Shown one piece after another: positions 53,469 to 62,724 of a DNA stretch of 64,000 nt. The stretch comes from VXPQ01 sp965232485 (GTDB lineage Bacteria; Bacteroidota; Rhodothermia; Rhodothermales; VXPQ01). Location of the stretch: contig OZ246975.1 in NCBI GenBank assembly GCA_965232485.1, forward strand, positions 3,038,001 through 3,102,000, written 5' to 3'. Position 1 is the stretch's first letter, and every line of letters begins with the position of its first letter. A program made the translations under genes and the position numbers. The notes beneath the pieces were generated by a model. The model saw only the letters and a list, made by a program, of their open reading frames with translations. It was not told the origin of the DNA and ran no database searches.

Positions 53469-56318
53469 TTACTTGAGCAGCGACATGGTTTTGACGGCGA
53501 CCTGGCTCTCCGTTCGCAGGACGTAGAGATACGTGCCGCTGGCGAGGTCCGCGGCGTCGAACGCTACGTCGTAGCGCGCCGCCGGCCGCACGCCGTCGAC
53601 GAGCACGCGCACCTCTTGTCCGAGCAGGTCGTAGACCGCAAGGCGTACGCGCTGCGCCTTGTCAAGCGCGAAGCGGATCGTGGTCGACGGATTGAACGGA
53701 TTCGGATAGTTTTGCTCCAGCGCGAAGGCTTCGGGTATCTCTTCTTCGCCTTCCGCGGAGACGATGAGATTCTTCTCCGTAATGGTCAATTCGACGGAGG
53801 AAGGCGAGCCGGGCTGCACGCCGCCGGGCAGGTCGCCGAGGGTCACGGTGAGCGTTTCGTCGTCCGCGTCGGCGTCTATCTTCGTGACGATGTCGCCCGT
53901 TCCGCTTGTCTGGTTCGCCTTGATAGCGATGGAGGCGAGCGGTTCGTAGTCGCCCTCTTCGGCGGTGCCCGCCGTCAGCGCGAGAGGTATGGTCATGTCT
54001 GTCGCGAGCGCCTGCGAGAGCGCCGCGACGACGGTGATCGTCTCGCCCTCGAGCGCAGGGTTCGGCGAAGCCGAGAGCGTCGCTTCGGTCGCCGTCGGAG
54101 GAGTAACCGGCGGAGGCGGCGGAACGACAGGCGGCGGCGGAGTAACAGGCGACGAGTCCGTGATGTTGAAGTCCGCCACGTTGTCCACTAACGTGGCGCC
54201 GCCGCCAAGGAATTTCAGATCCGGTTCCACCTTTCGGAGAGAAAGCACGACGCTCTCCGCGGGCTCCGCCACATTGTCCGCCTTCGCCGTCACCGTGATG
54301 TTCACGGTCGACGCCGTCGGTCCTCCCGTTTGCGAGTGGGCGAGCGTTCCTCTGAACCAGACCACGTCGTCGGCTTGAACAAACGGGTTGTTGCACGTTA
54401 CCCCAGGGGGCAAGGGGCCGCATCCGGTACGTATACGCGTTTTTCTGCACGTCACCCCCGCAGGCAAAGTCGATGGACAGGAGATCGTGTAGTCCTCGTC
54501 GGGCGTCGCCGTGCCGCCTAACGCGATCGGCGCCAACATGGTCTCGCCCACGCCCCTGCCCGTGGACCTTGTTATGCCCGTGCTTAGGATCTCGTCTTGC
54601 CTCATGCCGCGGTTCAGCGTCACGGTAATGTTCTTCGTGCTCCCCTCAACGAGGTCCCCGTCCGGGCCGGAGAGCGTCAGCGTCGTCGCGTCGTTGTCCG
54701 CCAAGAGCACAAACGCGGAGTTGGCGCTTCCCACCGTGTAGCCGTTGTCCATCTCCACCGTGACCGTCACCGGGCCGTACGGCTCATCCACGCTGTCGTC
54801 TTCGGTCGCCACGTCGTAGGTCGCGGAACCGGTGGTCGGGATCGTCACCGTCTTGCCGCCCTCGTGGCCGCCGGCCACGAAGTCCGCGTACGGGGCGTCC
54901 GCCACCGTCAGCTTTACCGTCAGGTCCGCGGTCGGCGCCGGGCTCGCGGTCACCGTGAAGCTCGCCGCGGTCCCTTCAGTCACCCGCGGCGTCCATATTA
55001 CATTGGTGTCTTGGGCGTGTGTTCTCCCCACTCCCACCGTCGGCGTCCCCGCCTTGACCGCGATCGCGATCTCCGGGACAGCGGGATCGTTATCCTGGAT
55101 CGTCAGCGTATGCACGCTCGTCGCACCCACCGTGTAGTCCCCGCCAGCCGTCAGCGTCAGCTCCACCGTCTCGGCGCCCTCGGAGGCGGCGTCGTCGATG
55201 ATCGTCACCGGAATGTTCACGCTCGTCGTGCCCGACGCGACGTCCACCGAGCCCGTCAGCGCCGCGTAGTCTGCGGTCGACGTCGCCGTGCCGCCCACCG
55301 TGTAGTCGAGCGTGACGGTCGCCGTCGGCGCGAAGCTCAGCGTTACGCCCACGTTATGCGTGCCTGCGTCCTCCGCTGCGCTCGAGGAGGCCATCGCGAA
55401 GTTCGCCTCTGGAAGCGCCGGGTCCGAAATGTTGAAGTCTGCGAGGTTGTCCACGCCACTGGCGCCGCCGCCCAGGCCCGTGGGCGCCAGCGTCCCGAGG
55501 CCGATCTCCACCGTCTCCGGCGTGGCCTCCGCGGCGTTGTCCGCCGTTGTCGTCAGCGCGATGGTCACGGACGCCGCCGTTTCGCCCGTCGCCGGGCCGG
55601 CGAAGGCGACCTGCGCGGCGCCGGTGTTCAGGTTGCTGCACGTCACCCCCGCAGGCAAGGACGACGGGCAGGCGAGCGTATAGTCGCTGTTCCGCGTCGC
55701 CGCGCCGGCGAAGGTCAGCGGCGCCGTCAGCGTCTCGCCCTGCCTAAGGCCCCGACCCAGCGTCAGGTCGATGTCTTTCGCGTCTCCCTCGACGAGGTTC
55801 CCGGCCGCGCCGGAGAGCGTCACCGTCGTCGGGTCGTTGTCGCTGACGGCCACCGACGCGGAGCCGGGGCTCCCCACCGTGTAGCCGTTACCCGTCTCCA
55901 CCGTGACCGTCACCGGGCCGTTCGACTCGTCCGCGCCGTCGTCGTCGGTAGCCACGTCGTACGTGGCCGTCGCATCGCCCATCAGGATTGTCACCGTCTT
56001 GCCGGTTCCCTGGTCGCCGGCGGCCACGAAGTCCGAGTGCGGCGCGTCCTCCACCATCAGGTTCACGGTCAGATCCGCGGTCGGCGCCACGCTCGCCGTC
56101 ACCGTGAAGGTCGCCGCCGTCCCCTCCGTCGCCGCCGCCCCCGCTGCAATCGTGATGTCCGGGACCTGCGCCGCGGCCAGCTGGGGGAACGCCGCCGCGA
56201 GCGGCAGGCAAAGCAGGGCCGCAATCAGGCTACGGACGACTACGCCTGCGGAGGGGAAGAACTTGTCATGAAGTCGTTGACATCGTTGCATGTTCCGCCA
56301 TCCACCGTGGTCATTCAT
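53469..56318 (-). CDS. Large secreted Calx-beta repeat protein with T9SS-type sorting domain (B)
   Basis: The protein is 949 aa from ATG 56318 (MNDHGGWRNMQRCQRLHDKF), chosen because GGAGG lies 9 nt upstream. The signal peptide is SLIAALLCLPLAAAFPQLAAAQ. Calx-beta-like repeats follow (ATEGTAATFTVTASVAPTAD, TVTVETGNGYTVGSPGSASV, AEDAGTHNVGVTLSFAPTAT and others), interspersed with modules containing LGRGLRQGETLTAPLTFAGA and CPSSLPAGVTC. A Pro-rich linker leads to a type A sorting domain almost identical to that of the tandem paralogue at 50158. It lacks the paralogue's N-terminal module. It is probably a surface or matrix protein, with Ca2+ binding likely from the family. Confidence 0.88.
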   Translation of the reverse strand: MNDHGGWRNMQRCQRLHDKFFPSAGVVVRSLIAALLCLPLAAAFPQLAAAQVPDITIAAGAAATEGTAATFTVTASVAPTADLTVNLMVEDAPHSDFVAAGDQGTGKTVTILMGDATATYDVATDDDGADESNGPVTVTVETGNGYTVGSPGSASVAVSDNDPTTVTLSGAAGNLVEGDAKDIDLTLGRGLRQGETLTAPLTFAGAATRNSDYTLACPSSLPAGVTCSNLNTGAAQVAFAGPATGETAASVTIALTTTADNAAEATPETVEIGLGTLAPTGLGGGASGVDNLADFNISDPALPEANFAMASSSAAEDAGTHNVGVTLSFAPTATVTLDYTVGGTATSTADYAALTGSVDVASGTTSVNIPVTIIDDAASEGAETVELTLTAGGDYTVGATSVHTLTIQDNDPAVPEIAIAVKAGTPTVGVGRTHAQDTNVIWTPRVTEGTAASFTVTASPAPTADLTVKLTVADAPYADFVAGGHEGGKTVTIPTTGSATYDVATEDDSVDEPYGPVTVTVEMDNGYTVGSANSAFVLLADNDATTLTLSGPDGDLVEGSTKNITVTLNRGMRQDEILSTGITRSTGRGVGETMLAPIALGGTATPDEDYTISCPSTLPAGVTCRKTRIRTGCGPLPPGVTCNNPFVQADDVVWFRGTLAHSQTGGPTASTVNITVTAKADNVAEPAESVVLSLRKVEPDLKFLGGGATLVDNVADFNITDSSPVTPPPPVVPPPPPVTPPTATEATLSASPNPALEGETITVVAALSQALATDMTIPLALTAGTAEEGDYEPLASIAIKANQTSGTGDIVTKIDADADDETLTVTLGDLPGGVQPGSPSSVELTITEKNLIVSAEGEEEIPEAFALEQNYPNPFNPSTTIRFALDKAQRVRLAVYDLLGQEVRVLVDGVRPAARYDVAFDAADLASGTYLYVLRTESQVAVKTMSLLK

Positions 56319-56806
56319 GTGACAACGCCTCCGGTCGGGATTTGAAAACAGACTCGACAAAATTCGAAACGTTGTAATTTACGTTAGAACGTCCAATGGC
56401 GCAAGTAAATTTCCGGAAGACGGCCTGTTGCTATGGAAAGGGTTTTCGCGTGCTTTTTGCGTCGGATCGCGAAAATGCGGCTACGCGTGCGCGGAGCCCT
56501 CGCTGTCCAGGCAGCTCGAACCGCCTCTATGTTATCTTCTATACGGACGACCGCAGGGCGCGCAAGCGACCAGAAATACGTACGCGCGCGAGATGGTCAA
56601 AGCGCTGCGTCAGGGTATACGTTCGGGAGAAGGCGCGTACGAACAGGATGAATCAGGGAAACGGGCCTCGGTTTTTACTGGAGACGGGGTGTTGTTTCTA
56701 TAGAGGGTGGGGAGGATGAGGCCGATGGATTGCGAAAATTGCCGCGCGACAGGTATTAATTAATTTAAGTTTAATAATTTCAAATAGTTACAAAAAATAC
56801 AACGCC

Positions 56807-56835
56807 TTGCAACAATATGCAATCTTGCGTATACT
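56807..56835 (+). promoter_or_regulatory. Candidate promoter of the methyltransferase/ATPase operon
   Basis: TTGCAA (56807-56812), a 17-nt spacer, then TATACT (56830-56835), in an AT-rich patch 50 bp upstream of the first small gene of the accessory operon. The 56319-56800 stretch upstream contains nothing else I can support. Confidence 0.5.
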
Positions 56836-56885
56836 ATGAGTACTGCCTTCGTTATCCACCCGTGCGATCTCGTTTTCCCAATCCT

Positions 56886-57092
56886 ATGAATCCGGAAACG
56901 AAGCAGGCCCGCGGATTTCACATTTTCCTTGCTGGTATGGGCGGGTCGGGTTACGAATATGCCCTGCATGTCCTAAAGCAAAGCGACGCCGGAGCGCTTG
57001 CTGGAGATTGGCGAAGGACGGGACCGGACTGGAAAAAGGCACTGGCGCAGGACAAGATTGACGAAGAGCAGGGCAAGCAAGAGGCATGTTGA
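56886..57092 (+). CDS. Small hypothetical protein heading the defence operon
   Basis: The protein is 68 aa from ATG 56886 (MNPETKQARGFHIFLAGMGG). A glycine-rich patch and a highly charged C-terminal half (DWKKALAQDKIDEEQGKQE) are visible; no family is recognised. It lies 50 bp after a promoter-like sequence and 100 bp before the ATPase gene in the same direction. It could be a regulator or a leader ORF, or not a gene at all. Confidence 0.35.
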   Translation: MNPETKQARGFHIFLAGMGGSGYEYALHVLKQSDAGALAGDWRRTGPDWKKALAQDKIDEEQGKQEAC

Positions 57093-57192
57093 ATTTTCCG
57101 GCCGCCGGTCTGGACGAATGAAGGCATCGGATCAAGCTGTACAGGCGCAACAGGGCCAATCAAGCCGCCCCGCTTTTAGTGGAGCATCGCGC

Positions 57193-59244
57193 ATGGCGCG
57201 AAGAGAAAAAACCGAGCCGTATGAAATGCGGATATCCCGCATGACGGTGGACAAATTAGGCGTTCGGTTGTACGACCGCGTTAGCGCTGTAGTAGCCGAA
57301 CTCGTAGCCAACGCGTATGACGCCGACGCCGAGAACGTCATGGCTCGGGTCCCGCTCAATTCGCTACTGGCAAAACGAAACTTCGAGTCGCGGGAGGTCG
57401 AGGGATATGGTTACGCCATTGAAATAGAGGACGATGGGCACGGCATGACCCCATTAGAGGCGAACGAACATTTTCTTTGGGTAGGCAAGGATCGACGTAA
57501 GAATGCAGGCCAGGGAGGCAAGTCGAGGCGCAAGAAGCGCCCCGTCATGGGGCGTAAGGGTATCGGAAAGCTCGCTCCGTTCGGGATTTGCAGAGTCATT
57601 GAAGTCATCTCCGCTGGTGGCGATCTAACAGACGAGGGTTACATCGTTTCGCATTTTAAGATGGACTACGAGCGGATACTGACCGAGGAAGATGGCCCCG
57701 TCGAGATGGAGAAAGGGAAAGAGGACCGGACCTACCGGGCGAAAACTGGTACGATCGTGCGCCTTCTTAACTTTCTTCCCAAGCGTGTGCCGGACAAAGA
57801 AACCTTCCATAGACAGCTGGCGAGCAGGTTTGGGCTGAAGCAGGATGCATTCAAGATTGTGGTTGAGGACACCCGGAATCCGAACGAGAATCCACCATTC
57901 GAGATCGGCAGGTTCGATATCCCGACCATGGAGAACACACGCGTTGATTTCTCCACCGAGATGGTAAAGCTGGAAGACGGAAGGCAGTTTCCCGTAAAGG
58001 GATGGATGGGTCTTGCAAAGGAGGCTTACAAGAACGAGGAGATGGCCGGAGTTCGGGTCTACGCCAGGGGAAAGATCGTGGCCACGACGAGGGACTTCGA
58101 ACAACCCGCGGGCTTCACTGGAGAATTCACGCTGCGCTCCTACCTGGTCGGTGAAATCTATGCCGATTGGCTTGATGAGGATGACGGCGAGGATCTCATC
58201 ACGACTGATCGACAAGATATCCTTTGGGAATCAGACTACGGCAGGGCTTTGCGGAGTTGGGGAGCGACCAAACTCAAATTGATTGGCGCGGCCTCCCGGA
58301 AGCCCCGACGAAATCGCGTCGAACGCCTCTTCATGGATGTGGCTAAGTTGGAAGAGAGAGCTAAAGCCCGCTTTTCGGACGACGAAGTGATTGCCACGGC
58401 AATCGAGCTCGGACAACAAATCGGGCGGTTCGCTGCAGAAGATGAGTTGAATGACCAAGAGTATGTGGATGGTCTCGCGCAGGTAATTCTCTCTGTTGCC
58501 CCTCATAAGGCGCTCATGGAGGCATTTGAGGCGTTTAGTCAAGACGACTCCAGCGAGGAGGGTGGCGTTGAACGTCTCCTTGATCTCTTCTCGAAGACGC
58601 GGATTGCCGAGATGGCGTCATACGCCCAAATTGCAAGCGAACGAGTCGCCGCCATTCGCCGCCTCGAGGAGGTAATTGACACTAACGCGTCCGAAGATGC
58701 GCTCCAGAATATTATTGCGCAGGCGCAGTGGCTGGTTGAGGCGACATGGGTTCCGATCACTGCGAATGAGGGGCTCAGGCTCTTTGTAAGACGCTTTAAG
58801 AAGTATTATCTAGACAAGACTGGTAAAGAGGTGACCTTTGATATCCCCCATCAGTCCAAGAGACCAGACTTCATCTTGGTCAACATGGGTCGGAAGCTCC
58901 ACATAGTCGAGATCAAAGCCGTGGAGCATCTGTTCGGGGATGACGATTGGGACCGTCTTTTCAACTATATTGAGGCGTTTGAGGACTTTTTCGCGCGAAA
59001 TGACGGGTTGACGAAAGAATTCCCGGACGGATGGGTAATTGATCTGGTGTGTAAAGATGTCAAAATCAATGATCGGAATAAGCGGGCTGCCTATGATCTT
59101 AAGACGCACGAACAGCGAATAAAGCAAATAAACTGGCAAGATTTCCTGGCGAGGGCAAGCAAGGCGAATGAGGAATTTCTTAACGCTCAAAACCGAGTCA
59201 GAGACGAGGCGGAACGGCTGTCTCGGGGGGATACGGATCAGTGA
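57193..59244 (+). CDS. GHKL (MORC-like) ATPase fused to a PD-(D/E)XK-like nuclease domain
   Basis: The protein is 683 aa from ATG 57193, preceded by GGAG; ATG 57118 is an alternative. GHKL motifs are E36-LVAN40-AYD43-AD (N box), EDDGHGM (81-84) and GRKGIGKLAPFG (about 120-131). A transducer-like middle follows. Near the C-terminus RPDFILVNMGRKLHIVEIKA (D559, E573-I-K575) fits a PD-(D/E)XK active site, followed by GDDDWDRLFNYIEAFEDFF. GHKL/MORC-type ATPases linked to cytosine methyltransferases are known in restriction-modification loci. This one overlaps the methyltransferase gene by 4 bp, so it is probably the restriction effector of a type II-like system. Nuclease activity is inferred from sequence only. 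Confidence 0.82.
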   Translation: MARREKTEPYEMRISRMTVDKLGVRLYDRVSAVVAELVANAYDADAENVMARVPLNSLLAKRNFESREVEGYGYAIEIEDDGHGMTPLEANEHFLWVGKDRRKNAGQGGKSRRKKRPVMGRKGIGKLAPFGICRVIEVISAGGDLTDEGYIVSHFKMDYERILTEEDGPVEMEKGKEDRTYRAKTGTIVRLLNFLPKRVPDKETFHRQLASRFGLKQDAFKIVVEDTRNPNENPPFEIGRFDIPTMENTRVDFSTEMVKLEDGRQFPVKGWMGLAKEAYKNEEMAGVRVYARGKIVATTRDFEQPAGFTGEFTLRSYLVGEIYADWLDEDDGEDLITTDRQDILWESDYGRALRSWGATKLKLIGAASRKPRRNRVERLFMDVAKLEERAKARFSDDEVIATAIELGQQIGRFAAEDELNDQEYVDGLAQVILSVAPHKALMEAFEAFSQDDSSEEGGVERLLDLFSKTRIAEMASYAQIASERVAAIRRLEEVIDTNASEDALQNIIAQAQWLVEATWVPITANEGLRLFVRRFKKYYLDKTGKEVTFDIPHQSKRPDFILVNMGRKLHIVEIKAVEHLFGDDDWDRLFNYIEAFEDFFARNDGLTKEFPDGWVIDLVCKDVKINDRNKRAAYDLKTHEQRIKQINWQDFLARASKANEEFLNAQNRVRDEAERLSRGDTDQ

Positions 59245-60548
59245 AGGCTGTTAGTCTGTTTTCGAATTGCGGCGCTGGCGATGCAGGCTACGCTGCGGCC
59301 GGTTTCGAATTCAAGGTGATTTCCGAAATCGTGCAACGGCGCCTCGCGGTTGCTTCTCTCAACCATTCCGAGGCAACAGCCGTTCAAGGGGACCTGCGCG
59401 GGACATGGCCTGCCGTGGTTGATGCATTTAGAGAGGCACACGGTTTTGAGCCTCCGGCATTGCTTTCCGGATGTCCGCCTTGCCAAGGGATGAGTACTGC
59501 ACAGGGAGGGCGGGGTCGAGAAGCAGACCCTGACGCAGGTTCGCGCGATGGACGAAATCTGCTGGTTCTCCCTATTGCCCGCGTCACAGCTGAGCTCAAA
59601 CCAACTTTCGTTGTTGTCGAGAATGTGTCCGCGTTCTTGCGGCGCAAGGTGCGTGATCCTTCAGGAAACGAGCCGATTTCAGCTGCGAAATTGCTTTGCC
59701 GTCGCCTGGAAGAGGATTACCGTGTCTACCCGTTTCTGGTGAACCTCTGCGAATTCGGGGTTCCCCAGAATCGAATCCGTGCATTCTTGACGTTTGTGCG
59801 AAAGGATACGGTCGCCCTGGAAACTCTTGAGCGGACAGGCCGAGCTCCGTTTCCCGTGCCAACGCACGGCGGACCGGGTCTTCCAGAGGCGATCACGATT
59901 GATCAGGCCTTTGAAGCGCTTGGCTTGCCCTCCCTTGACGCCCGATCTGCGGACTTGGCCCGAGTCGAGGGTCAACCGATGCATCGAGTTCCTGTCCTGG
60001 ATGACAGGCGGTACGAAATGATTGCTGCGATCCCGCCCGGGAGCGGAGCAAGCGCCTGGGAATCCAGTATTTGTCTCGAATGTAGCTTGGCGGACATACC
60101 AAAGGAGATCGCTACCTGTCCTGATTGCCAAAGTCCTCTGCGTCTCCGCCCGGTCCTTCGCAAGTCGGACGGGTCCTGGCGATTGATCAAGGGCTTCCGT
60201 ACTTCGAGTTACCGCCGGATGGCTCCGTATCGTCCAGCTGCCACTATAACGACTGCAAGTGGACATGTTGGCAGTGATCGTACGCTACATCCATGGGAGA
60301 ATCGCGTGCTAAGTCCTGCTGAATGCGCCTGTCTACAGACCTTTCCATCCGATTTCGAATGGGGGGATGCGCTCGACGCTTGGGGACATACCCCTGTCCG
60401 CCAAATGATTGGCGAGGCCGTTCCGCCGCTCTTCACTGAACTCCACGGCAGGGTGTTGGCCGCCATCCACGAAGGTAGAGATTCGTCTTTGGCTATAGGC
60501 TCCGACGATCCGCGCTGTTCCAGGGCCCGTTCGCGACTTGGTGGCTGA
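59241..60548 (+). CDS. DNA (cytosine-5)-methyltransferase
   Basis: The protein is 435 aa, starting with GTG at 59241 and overlapping the ATPase stop. It methylates cytosine C5 in DNA. Motif I is LFSNCGAGDAGYAAAGF, a variant of the usual FSGxGG. Motif IV is LLSGCPPCQGMS (catalytic C81). VVVENVSAF (motif VI), GVPQNRIRAFL (motif VIII), RMAPYRPAATIT and LSPAECACLQTFP (motifs IX and X) follow. Between VIII and IX, in the target-recognition region, are CLEC and CPDC pairs that look like a zinc ribbon. The recognition sequence cannot be predicted. It probably protects DNA from the upstream ATPase-nuclease. Confidence 0.92.
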   Translation: MKAVSLFSNCGAGDAGYAAAGFEFKVISEIVQRRLAVASLNHSEATAVQGDLRGTWPAVVDAFREAHGFEPPALLSGCPPCQGMSTAQGGRGREADPDAGSRDGRNLLVLPIARVTAELKPTFVVVENVSAFLRRKVRDPSGNEPISAAKLLCRRLEEDYRVYPFLVNLCEFGVPQNRIRAFLTFVRKDTVALETLERTGRAPFPVPTHGGPGLPEAITIDQAFEALGLPSLDARSADLARVEGQPMHRVPVLDDRRYEMIAAIPPGSGASAWESSICLECSLADIPKEIATCPDCQSPLRLRPVLRKSDGSWRLIKGFRTSSYRRMAPYRPAATITTASGHVGSDRTLHPWENRVLSPAECACLQTFPSDFEWGDALDAWGHTPVRQMIGEAVPPLFTELHGRVLAAIHEGRDSSLAIGSDDPRCSRARSRLGG

Positions 60549-60646
60549 TGCGCTTATAGCAGCTGTATTTTACGCTTCTCGTCGCATTCCCTGCATTTAT
60601 TATCCTGAATATTTATAATTGTTGATTATTGTAACAGGGAACAACC

Positions 60647-61294
60647 TTACGAATTTAGCGACTCCATACGCCCTACCCAGGCATTAAATCGGGGACATTC
60701 GACGCACATCGCATCAAGTCCTGTTTCCTCGGCAAGCAAAGGACCATCCCCACGCTTGCTGTAACGCGGTATGATCTGCATGATTCGCTTGCTCGGAGCG
60801 GTCTTATCACTGTCGTTTATGTCTTCCGGAGTCTCAAATTTCGAACGAATATTATGCAATTTATTAATTGATTCCTTTGAAGCATAAGGCAAGCTTTTGA
60901 AAACATCTACTCTGGAAAACAATAAACCTTCTACCTCGTGGCGCTGGACATAGGGAAATATTCTCGTTTTGTTCCAGTTTCGATTGATTTTATCTTTAAT
61001 TTTTTGATATATATGTTTTTCCAGTTCTTCGACCGTTTTATTTTCCTTGTCTTGAAATCCATAGAAATCGACCAATGAAGTGACAAAATCATAAGATTTA
61101 TAAAGGCGCGTCATATCCTCGACGAGGCGTACAACTGTAACGTTTCCTCCGCCTTTCCCTTTGACGTGCTCTCCGGCGCGGCCGAGAAGAATGGGCGTTG
61201 CCTCGATCTTATTTGCTCTGAGGCGAGCGGCAAGAATTTTCTTTACGAATTCCTCCTCGGTCTGTCCCTCTACGGATATTCCCAGTCGGATCAT
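60647..61294 (-). CDS. DUF4276 family protein (TOPRIM-like, candidate effector)
   Basis: The protein is 215 aa from ATG 61294 (MIRLGISVEGQTEEEFVKKI), overlapping the stop of the AAA gene (ATGA). The SVEGQTEE start and the later FPYVQRHEVEGLLFSRVDVF are hallmarks of DUF4276, proteins that resemble the TOPRIM domains of OLD-type nucleases. Its base composition is noticeably AT-richer than the rest of the window. AAA ATPase plus TOPRIM-like pairs include OLD, PARIS-type and related phage-defence systems, so a nuclease effector gated by the ATPase is inferred, not shown. Confidence 0.85.
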   Translation of the reverse strand: MIRLGISVEGQTEEEFVKKILAARLRANKIEATPILLGRAGEHVKGKGGGNVTVVRLVEDMTRLYKSYDFVTSLVDFYGFQDKENKTVEELEKHIYQKIKDKINRNWNKTRIFPYVQRHEVEGLLFSRVDVFKSLPYASKESINKLHNIRSKFETPEDINDSDKTAPSKRIMQIIPRYSKRGDGPLLAEETGLDAMCVECPRFNAWVGRMESLNS

Positions 61295-62424
61295 GGGCGC
61301 CCTCCCAGAACGTTTTTCCGCCAGAGTTCGCCCGTAGTGAAGTTGCTGTCGAGCCAATGTTGATATTCAGTTTGCCGAAGCGCCTTGAACTGTGTCTCGC
61401 CATCCTCCATTTCGAGCACGATGATCTCGTCGAGGCCAAAGAGGTCAACGAGCAGGGGAGATTGCGTCGCCACGATGATTTGCCGTTCTGTGGCGAGGCT
61501 TTTGATCATATCGCCGATCAGAGAAATAGCGGCGGGATGCAGGCCGAGTTCCGGCTCGTCCAGCAAGAGAACGCTGGGCAGCATCTCTGAGGGAAGATTC
61601 AGCAAGGTCACCAGCGCAAAGAACCGAAGCGAGCCATCGGAAGTGAGATGAGGGCCGAGCGTTTGCTCCATTCCTGCTCCTTTCCAGCGCAGCAAAACTT
61701 TCCCGTAGCTTTCTTCGATTTCGAAGCGTTCGAATACGGGCAAAATGCGTGTAATGTGTCGGCAGATCAGGTTGAATCTTTTTATGTCTTCCTGTTCCAG
61801 TCGGTGAAGGATAGCGGCCAGATTGCCGCCGTGCGAGCGCAGATAGTTGTTGTCGGACGCATCCCATCGCTTTTTTAAGTTGGATGTGTCCGATGTGTCA
61901 TGGAACTGGTACAACGCGCAATCCCGCAGGAGATGGACAATGGTCGCTGCAGTTTTTTTATTAACATCCGGGAAATTTGCCGACGATTGCGCGGCTTCAA
62001 TGATTTTCGTTTCTGTATGACCGCTGCCGAGATATTGCCAATCCGCTTGTCCGGGGTGATCCGTGCGACTGAAGCGGAGCGCTTCTTTCATAAAGATCAG
62101 TCGGTCGGGGTGGGCGTGAGCAAGTTCGAACTCGTAGTCGTTTAGTCCTGCTTCGGTTTGCAGGGATATGGCGGCGTGTATTCGGGGAGTTAGTTTGCTT
62201 CCGCCGAACAACTGATCGCTGGCGCCTCCGTGCATTGCAATAAATTCCTCAAACTTCCGGGATTTGAGCATCCAGCTCATCATCTCGAAGAACCGGATGA
62301 AATTGGACTTACCGGCCCCGTTGGGACCGATCAGGACGCTCGCCATGCCCAGCTCTGAAAGCGCACAGTCCGCCAGCGAGCGGAAACCCTGGATGCGAAC
62401 AGATCGGATTTGCGGCGGCGTCAT
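61291..62424 (-). CDS. AAA family ATPase (AAA_21/RecF-like)
   Basis: The protein is 377 aa from ATG 62424 (MTPPQIRSVRIQGFRSLADC). Walker A is IGPNGAGKSNFIRFFEM (about 36-45). Walker B is LPSVLLLDEPELGLHPAA, with QIIVATQSPLLVDLF as the following His/Gln switch region. The insert between is short, so there is no long SMC-type coiled coil. It is the first gene of a two-gene unit with the DUF4276 protein and is probably its sensor or clamp. No TOPRIM domain is fused, unlike single-chain OLD. It is convergent with the methyltransferase gene; the 98 bp between them contain nothing recognised. Confidence 0.9.
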   Translation of the reverse strand: MTPPQIRSVRIQGFRSLADCALSELGMASVLIGPNGAGKSNFIRFFEMMSWMLKSRKFEEFIAMHGGASDQLFGGSKLTPRIHAAISLQTEAGLNDYEFELAHAHPDRLIFMKEALRFSRTDHPGQADWQYLGSGHTETKIIEAAQSSANFPDVNKKTAATIVHLLRDCALYQFHDTSDTSNLKKRWDASDNNYLRSHGGNLAAILHRLEQEDIKRFNLICRHITRILPVFERFEIEESYGKVLLRWKGAGMEQTLGPHLTSDGSLRFFALVTLLNLPSEMLPSVLLLDEPELGLHPAAISLIGDMIKSLATERQIIVATQSPLLVDLFGLDEIIVLEMEDGETQFKALRQTEYQHWLDSNFTTGELWRKNVLGGRP

Positions 62425-62491
62425 GGCTATGCTTGAGGATGCTGTAAATGCCTGCGACGGTAACAAACCCGTTTGCGAAACGATAGTTCGC

Positions 62492-62563
62492 GCAGCGTGC
62501 TCCTCGCAGCCTCCCGAAGGGCGCGTCGCCCCGGAATCCCCAGTGTTTTCCGCTTATTTCAAC
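62492..62563 (-). repeat. MITE-like element, core fragment (reverse orientation)
   Basis: The sequence 'gcagcgtgctcctcgcagcc' followed by 'tcccgaagggcgcgtc' and 'gttttccgcttatttcaac' is the reverse complement of the core of the 13010 element. Both ends are absent. It lies upstream of the AAA gene. Confidence 0.65.
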
Positions 62564-62724
62564 TACTGGCGCAGAGGCAAAGCCCTTGCACGATTTTCTC
62601 CGGGGCGTCTCGAAACAAGCCCTGAGCAAGCGCTTTATATCTACAGGCATATGTTTTTTAACCTGCGGGGTTTGGCATGGCGACAGAAAGCGTCAGGAAG
62701 AGAACAGGAACAGGCCCCCGCCTT

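Noticed and set aside
56396..56719. A 107-codon frame upstream of the accessory operon
   Set aside because: No binding site, no family likeness, Arg-rich composition, and other frames are equally open.
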